Assembly: GCF_002355435.1 (NCBI RefSeq)
Contig: NZ_AP017313.1
Coordinates: 3,844,001 to 3,908,000, forward strand
From: Mucilaginibacter gotjawali
Lineage (GTDB): Bacteria > Bacteroidota > Bacteroidia > Sphingobacteriales > Sphingobacteriaceae
Length of the DNA: 64,000 nt
Direction: 5' to 3'
The position numbers and the translations under genes are program-made. Every line of letters begins with the position of its first letter. Position 1 is the first letter of the stretch. The notes beneath the pieces are model-generated. The model had not been told where the DNA came from. It saw only the letters and a list, made by a program, of their open reading frames with translations, and ran no database searches. Positions 35,175 through 42,471 of the stretch are shown here, in pieces.

Positions 35175-37601
35175 TCAAAAAGGCATTCCGATGCCAAAAT
35201 TAAGTTGCATAAAGTTATAGGTATCGCCGGTGTTGTTTATCTTGTAAGCGGCTTTAAACGGCCCTGTATGAAACAGTTCGTTGAAATGATTGACAAGTAC
35301 CCATTGCTCTGATCCGTCAAATTGGGGGTCCTTAAATTTAAATGCTGCATCGAGCCTGAACACAAAGAACGCCAGATCGAACCTTAAACCCGTACCGATA
35401 TCCAAAGCAGTAGCAGGTAAAATATTATTCGCCCTGAATTCAACATCAGGAGCATTTGTTTGCGCATGAAGACGCCAGATATTGCCGGCATCCATAAATA
35501 AAGCCCCTTTCATCACCGAACCAAAAAAATTATCAACAAGCTTGTACCTGTATTCCAGGCTCGAAATAATTTTTATTTCACCAAACTGGTCAAGATATTT
35601 TAACCGCCCGCGCAACACATCCCCTTTTGAAAGCGCATCAGGATTTCCGCTGGAAGGCCCATAAAACGTGGCCCGGTTAAACTTGCCCGGCCCTAAGGTA
35701 CGCGGCAGCCAGGCCCGCATATCATTTGCGCCGCCTGCATAAAACTCTTTTTCAAAGATCAACCCGTCAGTAAAAGTGGTATCGGCAAATTTCAGCTGCC
35801 TGCTATTACCATAAGGGATGCCAATACCGGGGTTTAAACGGAACACCAGTTGCTTTTGCCCCCCAAAACTATGGTATACCCGCAAATCTGTTTCGGCTTT
35901 AGCATATTGGGCAAAAGTTCGCCCGAATATGGTACGCTCTCCTGTCGAATCGCGTGGCGAGTTTAACACATTGGCGAGCAGCGCAAGGGTATTCCCCCCC
36001 ACGTCAAGGCTTCCCCTGAAATAAATAAAATTTTCGTAAGTATTTAACTTATTCGCATTGTATTGGTAGGTATACTGACTGCCTGCAGTAAATATGGTAC
36101 GGCCTATCAGATAACTGTATGCATAAAGTTTATTTAAAGCTAATTCGGCCTGTGCGGCGGGGTTGATGATCCCTTTGGAAAATTCAATATTAATAGGCGT
36201 AACCGTATGTGTTTTTTGAGCGGTTTCTGCAAAATCATAGGTAATTGAATTGATAAAACTGGTACGCTGTACCAGGCCCTGTTCATAAAACAATTGGTAA
36301 TTGGTTGAAAAAGTGGTATGCGGCACACCGTATTTGCCCAAAATTGGCAGTCTTTTAAATGGCGAAATAATGCGGGGATAAATTACGTTTGCACCAACGG
36401 TAAGGTCCTGGTTTGATATACCGTTGGGATTGCTTACACTGCTGCTGTTATCAAACAAAACGCTCCAGTTTAATTTCACCTGCAATATGGCTGCGTTTTT
36501 AAATAAATCCCTGTCTGTAAACGTATTGCCCAGGTTAAATCCGTATTGCCCTGCATTAAAAAGAAACTCACCCTCAATCCTGTTGGACATTTGCTTTAAC
36601 GGAACGATATCGATCCTGGTGTCAAGGCGATTGGTGCTATCGGGCAGCCTGGTATAAGTAGGGTTCGGCACATTACGAAATACATTTAGCTCCGAAAGTC
36701 TCGAGGTGGTGAGCGTCTGCCGGTCAATATCATAAATCTGCCCCTTACGCTGAAAAATATAGTCTGTTGCCACCCGTGGTTTAAACTTGTGCGAATAATC
36801 AACAAATTTGAACTGCGAATCTACTTTTAGCGTATCCGCTTTACCCGGTGTGCGGCCTTCACTATTTGATACTACGATAAGCGTGTTATTGATCTTGAAA
36901 ACCGGGTGGGCAGATTTCCCCGCCGGATTATCAATGATCATCTTAATATCCACTACGCTGCTCCTGAAAGTAGAGTCATAGGTATAATTAATATACTGCC
37001 GGTAAAAATCGTAATAGCCATTACGCTTCATGATCAGGTAAAACTCATCCCTGTCATAGGCTAAACTGTCTGTATCAAAACGTCCTCCCGGCTGTACGTG
37101 CGAAAACCGCGGCCGGTTAACCCGGTATAAGTTTCTTACATTTTTGTCGGCTATACTGTCCTGAATTTTACGGATTTTAAAAAGCGGACCTTCCACCGCT
37201 GTAAATATCAGTTCGGCCTTTTTATCTTTTATTTTAATGCTGTCGCTAACTTTTGCTTTCAGATACCCTTTGTTTTGAATAAAACGCTCAATTTGTATCC
37301 GCGAAAACTCAACCAGGTTACTGTCTAAAATTGCCGGGGGATCGCCGATGTCCCGCTTTCCATGCCTGCTAAAAAGGTAATAAAACTGCAGGTTGAGCCA
37401 GTTATTCGGCTGTTGCTCTTTATCCACATAGTTAGTGGCCGGTACCGCGAATTCTTTTTCGATCCCTTTTATTGTAATTTTACGAACCAGTGCCTGCCCT
37501 GGCTGAAGCCTGCGGGTTAAACTACAGCCGCAGACCAGAAAGAGCAGAAGAATACTTAATATTGCAGAACGGTTACTACCAGGGCTTGTATATGCTTTCA
37601 A
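35175..37601 (-). CDS. TamA/BamA-like outer membrane assembly protein with lipobox
   Basis: 808 residues. The N-terminus has a hydrophobic segment ending LVCGCSL, a likely lipobox, then POTRA-like repeats (about 40-430; e.g. ERFIQNKGYLKAKVSD) and a C-terminal 16-strand-type barrel (EKEFYAGGANDMRAWLPRTLGPG, LEYRYKLVDNFFGSVMKGALFMDAGNIW, ending FGIGMPF). It is the same family as 51116-53374. The start is TTG at 37601: upstream in frame there is a stop, and no ATG precedes the signal segment. Its first 10 bp overlap the start of the divergent TrmH gene. Confidence 0.9.
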   Translation of the reverse strand: MKAYTSPGSNRSAILSILLLFLVCGCSLTRRLQPGQALVRKITIKGIEKEFAVPATNYVDKEQQPNNWLNLQFYYLFSRHGKRDIGDPPAILDSNLVEFSRIQIERFIQNKGYLKAKVSDSIKIKDKKAELIFTAVEGPLFKIRKIQDSIADKNVRNLYRVNRPRFSHVQPGGRFDTDSLAYDRDEFYLIMKRNGYYDFYRQYINYTYDSTFRSSVVDIKMIIDNPAGKSAHPVFKINNTLIVVSNSEGRTPGKADTLKVDSQFKFVDYSHKFKPRVATDYIFQRKGQIYDIDRQTLTTSRLSELNVFRNVPNPTYTRLPDSTNRLDTRIDIVPLKQMSNRIEGEFLFNAGQYGFNLGNTFTDRDLFKNAAILQVKLNWSVLFDNSSSVSNPNGISNQDLTVGANVIYPRIISPFKRLPILGKYGVPHTTFSTNYQLFYEQGLVQRTSFINSITYDFAETAQKTHTVTPINIEFSKGIINPAAQAELALNKLYAYSYLIGRTIFTAGSQYTYQYNANKLNTYENFIYFRGSLDVGGNTLALLANVLNSPRDSTGERTIFGRTFAQYAKAETDLRVYHSFGGQKQLVFRLNPGIGIPYGNSRQLKFADTTFTDGLIFEKEFYAGGANDMRAWLPRTLGPGKFNRATFYGPSSGNPDALSKGDVLRGRLKYLDQFGEIKIISSLEYRYKLVDNFFGSVMKGALFMDAGNIWRLHAQTNAPDVEFRANNILPATALDIGTGLRFDLAFFVFRLDAAFKFKDPQFDGSEQWVLVNHFNELFHTGPFKAAYKINNTGDTYNFMQLNFGIGMPF

Positions 37602-38356
37602 AATCTCAAATCAGTTTACTAAGGTCCCTCCAATCAAAAAAAGATCGTTTGGAACACGGTTTGTTTATGGTTGAAGGCTATAAATCAGTGCTTGAATTTA
37701 TTAATTCTTCATACCAGGTTGATGCCATTTACCATACGGCCTCTTTCGACCCAAAAATGCTGAAATTATCCCGAAATATAAACTTATGTGAAATTTCCGT
37801 TACAGATATGGAAAAGATCAGCAGTTTAAAAACTCCACAGGAAATTAGCGCAACAGTAAGGATCCCTTCCTGGCCTGTACTCAATAACGCAAAGCTTCAA
37901 AAAAAGTTCACAATAGTTTTAGATGGTATACAAGACCCGGGCAATATGGGCACCATCATCCGTACTGCCGATTGGTTTGGCATCGCACAAATCATTTGTT
38001 CAGCCGATACAGTTGATGTGTATAACGCAAAAGTAGTACAGGCAAGCATGGGTTCTTTATCGCGGATCAATGTTTACTATGCCGACCTCGCTTCAGTTTT
38101 ACCCAACCTTGGCCTGCCCGTATTTGGCGCTATGCTGAACGGGGAGAACATTTATAAAACTAATTTCGGGCAGCAAGGCCTGATTGTTATGGGAAATGAG
38201 GGGAGTGGAATACGCCCGGAAATTGCCCGCCTAGTTACAGCAGCGGTAACCATTCCGCGTAAGGGCGAGGCGGAATCGCTGAACGTTGCCATTGCAACCG
38301 CACTTTTTTGTTCGGAAATTAGCAGAAATTCACAGAATAAAGTTGGCGGTCAATAA
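37592..38356 (+). CDS. TrmH/SpoU-family RNA 2'-O-methyltransferase
   Basis: SAM-dependent rRNA or tRNA ribose methyltransferase, 254 residues from the ATG at 37592 (MLSKSQISLLRSLQSKKDR, the usual family opening). The knot-forming SPOUT motifs are all present: IVLDGIQDPGNMGTIIRTADWFG, GLIVMGNEGSGI and IPRKGEAESLNVAIATAL. The N-terminal substrate-binding domain is HGLFMVEGYKSVLEF. The RNA target is unknown. The frame is open upstream to 37490, but that part lies in the opposite gene. Confidence 0.93.
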   Translation: MLSKSQISLLRSLQSKKDRLEHGLFMVEGYKSVLEFINSSYQVDAIYHTASFDPKMLKLSRNINLCEISVTDMEKISSLKTPQEISATVRIPSWPVLNNAKLQKKFTIVLDGIQDPGNMGTIIRTADWFGIAQIICSADTVDVYNAKVVQASMGSLSRINVYYADLASVLPNLGLPVFGAMLNGENIYKTNFGQQGLIVMGNEGSGIRPEIARLVTAAVTIPRKGEAESLNVAIATALFCSEISRNSQNKVGGQ

Positions 38357-38364
38357 ATAATTGC

Positions 38365-38372
38365 TATTTTTG
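38365..38372 (+). promoter_or_regulatory. -7 promoter box for tRNA-Cys
   Basis: TATTTTTG matches TAnnTTTG and ends 14 bp before the tRNA. Confidence 0.6.
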
Positions 38373-38386
38373 CAGCCTTGAAAAAC

Positions 38387-38457
38387 GGTCGGGTGGCCGA
38401 GTGGCTAGGCAGAGGTCTGCAAAACCTCCTACAGCGGTTCGAATCCGCTCCCGACCT
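38387..38457 (+). tRNA. tRNA-Cys (anticodon GCA)
   Basis: 71 nt with a perfect acceptor GGTCGGG/CCCGACC, D stem GCC/GGC, anticodon stem GAGGT/ACCTC around CTGCAAA, T stem AGCGG/CCGCT around TTCGAAT, and discriminator U73, the main CysRS identity base. CCA is not encoded. A small basic protein gene follows after 31 bp and a terminator closes the unit. Confidence 0.96.
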
Positions 38458-38488
38458 CAAATATTAAAAACATTAAATAGACAACATC

Positions 38489-38665
38489 ATGGGCGTTACC
38501 CGTTTAAAAAGAAAAGACAGAAAAAATAAAACTACTTCAAGGTTAGAAGTACAATTTTTAAAACTGGCCACCAACCTTGAGCTTGGAAGCCGTTCTGCTG
38601 AGCCAAAAAATAGCCAGATCGCAAAAAACAATGCTGCTTTATTAAAAGCTGCTGCTGCTAAGTAA
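38489..38665 (+). CDS. Small basic protein, 58 residues, co-transcribed with tRNA-Cys
   Basis: MGVTRLKRKDRKNKTTSRLE opens the protein, followed by VQFLKLATNLELGSRS and an Ala/Lys-rich end (LLKAAAAK). It is strongly basic at the start, with no signal or membrane segment. Codon use and the tight fit between tRNA-Cys and a terminator at 38696 support a real gene. The charge pattern suggests RNA or ribosome binding (inference); I recall similar short proteins in Sphingobacteriaceae but no assigned function. Confidence 0.8.
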   Translation: MGVTRLKRKDRKNKTTSRLEVQFLKLATNLELGSRSAEPKNSQIAKNNAALLKAAAAK

Positions 38666-38695
38666 TTTTAGCTGATTTTTGCTTTTAAGATAGTT

Positions 38696-38730
38696 AAATC
38701 CTGCTGGTTTTAAACCGGTGGGATTTTTTT
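38696..38730 (+). terminator. Rho-independent terminator of the tRNA-Cys unit
   Basis: AAATCCTGCTGG pairs with CCGGTGGGATTT (12 pairs including wobbles, loop TTTTAAA), then a run of T. Confidence 0.85.
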
Positions 38731-38761
38731 GTTTGCAAATTTTTTTGGCAATAGGGTATAG

Positions 38762-38783
38762 GAGACGCGAAGCATCGCGTCTC
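38762..38783. repeat. Short perfect hairpin of dispersed-repeat type
   Basis: GAGACGCGA (38762-38770) and TCGCGTCTC (38775-38783) pair fully around a 4-base loop. I recall this hairpin as an intergenic repeat in several phyla. It lies 25 bp outside the IS left end. Confidence 0.7.
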
Positions 38784-38841
38784 TACGAAATCACCTGTTC
38801 AATATTTCGGATCATGACGAAAAGTTGGGGGATAAGTACTT

Positions 38842-39825
38842 TTAGGCATATATTTTAGCGAGTCTAAACAGAAAGAAAGTAGTATCTCTTACGCCCCTTG
38901 AAGTAGCCCTGAAAGCTTTGACTTTTGCATTGAAGGATTCGGCAGAAGCATTTGTACTTCTGTTATCGAAGAAGTTTAAGATGGATTCATAATGCTGATG
39001 AACGGATCTCGCTACCGTTTTAAAGGCATCAATACCTGCAGCCTCCACATCGTTATACCAGATTGCCAGCCTTTTAAAGGCGACCTGCTTACTTTTGCAG
39101 ATCGTAAATATTTTACCCAGTCTGATAGCAAGGTTATAAGCTTTCAACAGTTCCGGATACCGTGGAAAAAGCAAATCGGCCCTTTCCTTTTGAGAAGCAG
39201 TCCATTTAGACTCATGTTTGAATAACAGATACCGGCTTCGGGCCAGTAATTGCTTTAACGTATCTCCATTGCTGAATACTTCGGGCTGAAAGGATTGTTT
39301 GTTTTTCCGGGCTTCCTCAATCGACTGGCTTTCTGCGTCAAGGGCTTCCCAGCGGTATTTTATTCTTGCTTCCTGTACAGCATCATAGGCTAATTTTTGT
39401 ACATGGAAACGGTCAATTACACGGATGGCGTTATTAAAGCATCTCCTGACAGCTTTGATCATATTTGCCGCCATGTCCATTGTCACCTCTTTTACCCGGT
39501 TTCTTTTTCGGACAGGTATGCGTTCCAATACAGCTATGATCTGCTCTGCCTGTGTACCTTTCAGCATCGCTACAATAGCTTTTTTACCACCTTTAGCTTC
39601 CTTATTGGTTACAATGGTATATAGCTCACCATTGCTAAGGGCTGTTTCATCTATACTAAGCGAGGGACCGATGTTATCTTCAAACAACATCCATTCATCC
39701 GCATGGTCTTTCTGCCCCCAGCTATGGAAGTCACTCAGGAAATCTTTGTATTGCTGCTGCAACTGTTTGCCGTCAACTGTATATAAACGGCCTAATAAAT
39801 GGCAGCTGATCGGGTTATTATCCAA
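38842..39825 (-). CDS. IS transposase, DDE catalytic part (ISL3/ISAon1 type)
   Basis: 327 residues. DDE residues can be placed: Asp in LSIDETALSNGELYTIV, Asp in VTMDMAANMIKAV and VIDRFHVQKLAYDA (the ISL3 signature), Glu in NASAESFNAKVKAF. It begins with TTG at 39825 and overlaps the upstream frame by 8 bp in a +1 (equivalently -2) relation. A fused product would need frameshifting in the short window after TTTTTTAAAAGG; reinitiation at TTG is the alternative. The frame is intact, so the element could be active. Confidence 0.9.
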   Translation of the reverse strand: MDNNPISCHLLGRLYTVDGKQLQQQYKDFLSDFHSWGQKDHADEWMLFEDNIGPSLSIDETALSNGELYTIVTNKEAKGGKKAIVAMLKGTQAEQIIAVLERIPVRKRNRVKEVTMDMAANMIKAVRRCFNNAIRVIDRFHVQKLAYDAVQEARIKYRWEALDAESQSIEEARKNKQSFQPEVFSNGDTLKQLLARSRYLLFKHESKWTASQKERADLLFPRYPELLKAYNLAIRLGKIFTICKSKQVAFKRLAIWYNDVEAAGIDAFKTVARSVHQHYESILNFFDNRSTNASAESFNAKVKAFRATSRGVRDTTFFLFRLAKIYA

Positions 39826-40174
39826 ATATACCTTTTAAAAAAGTGCCGAATTCCGTTGTCATTCGCGCCCCTTTTCTTACTAAATTCCAGTCTCTTGTAA
39901 TAATCTCACCGCTTGCTTTTACTTCCCACCTCCGCCTTTTAATGCATAGCGCTACTTTATGCCCGCGGATAGGAAAGTCCTGAATGCTCACTTCAGGCAA
40001 AAAACCTTTTGATTCCAATTGCGATTTTTCGTAACCCGCTGGCGGAAGGTTCTTTTCTTCCAGGTATATATTCAATTGTCCGCTATCTGATGAACGGACA
40101 TCATTAAGTTCAAAGTATTCTAAAAGCCCTTCGGGAAGAATCAGACGGACTAGCGTTTCGTATGCAGTTGACAA
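39818..40174 (-). CDS. IS N-terminal protein (ISAon1-type first frame)
   Basis: 118 residues, the first frame of the element. ISAon1-type elements carry such a short N-terminal region protein before the catalytic frame. It starts MSTAYETLVRLILPEGLLEYF and ends TTEFGTFLKGIFG. The basic segment CIKRRRWEVKASG is likely DNA-binding. It overlaps the catalytic frame by 8 bp. Confidence 0.85.
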   Translation of the reverse strand: MSTAYETLVRLILPEGLLEYFELNDVRSSDSGQLNIYLEEKNLPPAGYEKSQLESKGFLPEVSIQDFPIRGHKVALCIKRRRWEVKASGEIITRDWNLVRKGARMTTEFGTFLKGIFG

Positions 40175-40300
40175 GTGTTATTGTTTTTTATTCTTCCTGC
40201 AAAACAAATACTTTTTAATCAATCCCCCAATTATTCTGCTTGACCCAAAATTTCCCCTCAGACGGTGCCAACCAGTGAAATCCAAAAATCAAAAAAAAAA

Positions 40301-41344
40301 TCAGTTATCCAGTAGCCTCTTATTGATCCTCTTAATCAATCCCGGGCCTTCATAAATAAAGCCGGTATACAATTGAATAAGCGAGGCGCCGGCCCTGATT
40401 TTTTCTAAAGCGTCCTCCGGGGAGTGGATCCCTCCCACGCCGATGATCGGGAATGCCCCTTTTGATTTTTCGTGCAGGTAGCGGATCACTTCCGTCGCCC
40501 GTTGTGTTAATGGTTTGCCGCTTAAACCTCCGGTTTCATTTTTTACGTCGCCTTCTATTGTCAACCCTTCCCGGCTAATGGTGGTATTGGTAGCGATAAC
40601 CCCCGCTATCCCTGTTTTTTGAACAATTTCAACAATGTCATCCAGTTGTTCGTTGGTAAGGTCCGGCGCAATTTTTAGCAGGATGGGCCTGCTGATACCA
40701 TTTTTTAAATTTCGCTTTTGCAGGGTATCCAAAAGCTCCATCAAAGGCTCTTTTTCCTGCAAAGCGCGCAGGCCCGGTGTATTCGGAGAGCTTACATTCA
40801 CCACAAAATAATCAACCACATCAAACAGGCGGTCAAAACATTTGATATAATCGCTTACTGCATCTTCGTTAGGCGTTACCTTATTTTTACCAATATTGCC
40901 CCCAATAATGATGCCTTTTTGATAGCTTTTAGCATTCCGCCTGAAAGCTGCAATACGTTCGGCAACCACATCAACCCCTAAATTATTAAAGCCCATCCGG
41001 TTGATCAGTCCGCCATCCGGGGGAAGCCTGAACATCCGTGGCTGCGGGTTGCCGGGCTGCGGCAATGGCGTTACCGTACCTACCTCAATATAACCGAAGC
41101 CAAGGTTAGCCATTTCGCCAATAAACTCACCATTCTTATCAAACCCGGCAGCCAGGCCGATCGGGTTTTCAAACGTCAAACCAAATACCTTTTTTTCCAA
41201 CCGAGGGTCCTTCATGTGCCATAAGGCCCGGCTAACTGCCGCACCTCCCGGAAAACGGTTAAAGCGCCTGAGACCCGCCGTTACCAGGTGATGCACCTGC
41301 TCTGGGTCGAACTTAAAAAGTATGGGTTTTAGCAAAAAATACAT
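40301..41344 (-). CDS. pyrD: Dihydroorotate dehydrogenase (quinone), class 2
   Basis: Oxidises dihydroorotate to orotate in pyrimidine synthesis, passing electrons to quinone. The 347 residues and the N-terminal membrane-contact segment ([20 protein letters not shown]) mark the class 2 enzyme. FMN and catalytic motifs: [25 protein letters not shown] (catalytic Ser), [16 protein letters not shown] and [27 protein letters not shown]. Single gene, with the IS 55 bp downstream of its stop. Confidence 0.97.
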   Translation of the reverse strand: MYFLLKPILFKFDPEQVHHLVTAGLRRFNRFPGGAAVSRALWHMKDPRLEKKVFGLTFENPIGLAAGFDKNGEFIGEMANLGFGYIEVGTVTPLPQPGNPQPRMFRLPPDGGLINRMGFNNLGVDVVAERIAAFRRNAKSYQKGIIIGGNIGKNKVTPNEDAVSDYIKCFDRLFDVVDYFVVNVSSPNTPGLRALQEKEPLMELLDTLQKRNLKNGISRPILLKIAPDLTNEQLDDIVEIVQKTGIAGVIATNTTISREGLTIEGDVKNETGGLSGKPLTQRATEVIRYLHEKSKGAFPIIGVGGIHSPEDALEKIRAGASLIQLYTGFIYEGPGLIKRINKRLLDN

Positions 41345-41427
41345 GCGGGCGAAGTTAGTGGTTTTGGTTCATGGTTCATAGTTGGGAACTAATTGTGGAT
41401 CAAAAAATGCCAAGGATCACTTAATTT

Positions 41428-41435
41428 TATTTTTG
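41428..41435 (+). promoter_or_regulatory. -7 promoter box for the SGNH hydrolase gene
   Basis: TATTTTTG matches TAnnTTTG and predicts a leader of about 65 bases before the ATG at 41506. Confidence 0.45.
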
Positions 41436-41505
41436 ACGAAAAAAGATTTTCTATATTAGCAACACAAATCGTTTTTGGCATAAAATCTGCCATGAACCAT
41501 CAACT

Positions 41506-42267
41506 ATGAACTTCATCCAAAATTCCCGTCGTAATTTCATAAAAAATGCCGCCGTCGGCGCTATTGCGGGCTTAGCCATGCCTGAAATTGTAGCAGCCGC
41601 TATTAAACCCGGCAGCATAAAAAAAATAAAACTTGAAAAAGACAATGTGATCTTATTCCAGGGAGATTCCATTACTGACTGGGGTCGCAGCCACGATGCC
41701 AAAGCATCCAATGCCAGCAATACCCTTGGTTCGGGTTATGTACTGCTAACAGCCGGCCACCTGCTGCTGGATTTTGCCGGTAAAAACCTGCAGATCTATA
41801 ATAAAGGCGTCAGCGGGAACAAAGTTTATCAATTAGCAGAACGCTGGGACAGCGATTGCCTGCAGTTGAAGCCGGATGTATTAAGTATTCATATTGGCGT
41901 AAACGATTACTGGCATACCATTACCAACGGGTATACGGGAACCATCGAAACCTATATCGCTGATTACCATAAACTGATCAACCGCACCAAAGAAGCATTG
42001 CCCAATATCAAAATCATCATCTGCGAGCCGTTTGCCACCAAAGGCGTTAGAGCGGTTGATGACAAATGGTATCCAACTTTTGACCTGTTCAGGAAAGCGG
42101 CACATGATATAGCCAGCGAATACCGTTTTCCTTTTGTCCCTTACCAGTCGGTATTTGACAAGGCCCTGGAAATTGCCCCTCCCACTTACTGGAGCCTCGA
42201 CGGCGTACACCCCAGCGTAGCCGGCACAGCGCTGATGGCGAAGACGTGGATGGAGATAGTGGGATAG
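41506..42267 (+). CDS. Secreted SGNH/GDSL hydrolase with Tat-type signal
   Basis: Esterase or acetylesterase family, 253 residues. The N-terminus NSRRNFIKNAAVGAIAGLAMP fits a twin-arginine signal. Catalytic blocks: block I FQGDSITDWG (Ser), block II GVSGNKV (Gly), block III IGVNDYWH (Asn), block V DGVHPS (Asp and His). Acetyl groups on glycans are common substrates in this group, which is inference. The stop codon lies inside the left arm of a 7-bp tandem repeat. Confidence 0.92.
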   Translation: MNFIQNSRRNFIKNAAVGAIAGLAMPEIVAAAIKPGSIKKIKLEKDNVILFQGDSITDWGRSHDAKASNASNTLGSGYVLLTAGHLLLDFAGKNLQIYNKGVSGNKVYQLAERWDSDCLQLKPDVLSIHIGVNDYWHTITNGYTGTIETYIADYHKLINRTKEALPNIKIIICEPFATKGVRAVDDKWYPTFDLFRKAAHDIASEYRFPFVPYQSVFDKALEIAPPTYWSLDGVHPSVAGTALMAKTWMEIVG

Positions 42268-42295
42268 AGATTAGAGGCTGGAGATTAGAGATTAG
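42263..42295. repeat. 7-bp tandem repeat AGATTAG (left arm)
   Basis: Variants of GAGATTA/AGATTAG repeat in roughly 7-bp register from the SGNH stop codon. The reverse-complement unit CTAATCT fills 42421-42455 across a 125-bp loop. Confidence 0.85.
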
Positions 42296-42420
42296 TTTAA
42301 ACGTATAGCAAATCGACAAAATTAGTTGGCCAAAATTTAGGCTTTAATTTCAAAATATGCCTATGAATTAGTCGCGCTATGATAGAGATGAGTTGAAAAC
42401 TACCACAAACTGACAAAAAA

Positions 42421-42455
42421 CTAATCTCTAATCTCTAATCTCTAACCTCTAAACC
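42421..42455. repeat. 7-bp tandem repeat CTAATCT (right arm)
   Basis: Five units in exact 7-bp register: CTAATCT three times, CTAACCT, CTAAACC. The next base after the array leads straight into the promoter box of the ABC-F gene. Confidence 0.92.
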
Positions 42456-42456
42456 C

Positions 42457-42464
42457 TATCTTTG
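42457..42464 (+). promoter_or_regulatory. -7 promoter box of the ABC-F gene
   Basis: TATCTTTG matches TAnnTTTG and ends only 7 bp before the ATG at 42472. The transcript would be leaderless or nearly so. Confidence 0.6.
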
Positions 42465-42471
42465 CGCCCAA

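Larger units (their letters stand above)
38809..40246 (-). mobile_element. Complete insertion sequence, ISL3-like (ISAon1 type)
   Basis: Terminal inverted repeats of 25 bp are aligned without gaps, 19 of 25 identical: 38809-38833 and 40222-40246, both with TTGGGGGAT as the inner core. The 8-bp flanks AATATTTC (left) and AAAATTTC (right) match at 7 of 8, consistent with the 8-bp target duplication of ISL3-type elements. Length is 1438 bp, with two overlapping minus-strand frames. Inserted between the tRNA-Cys unit and pyrD, it breaks no gene I can see. Confidence 0.9.

Noticed and set aside
37490..37591. 34-codon extension of the TrmH protein
   Set aside because: It is antisense to the TamA-like gene and absent from the usual TrmH opening.
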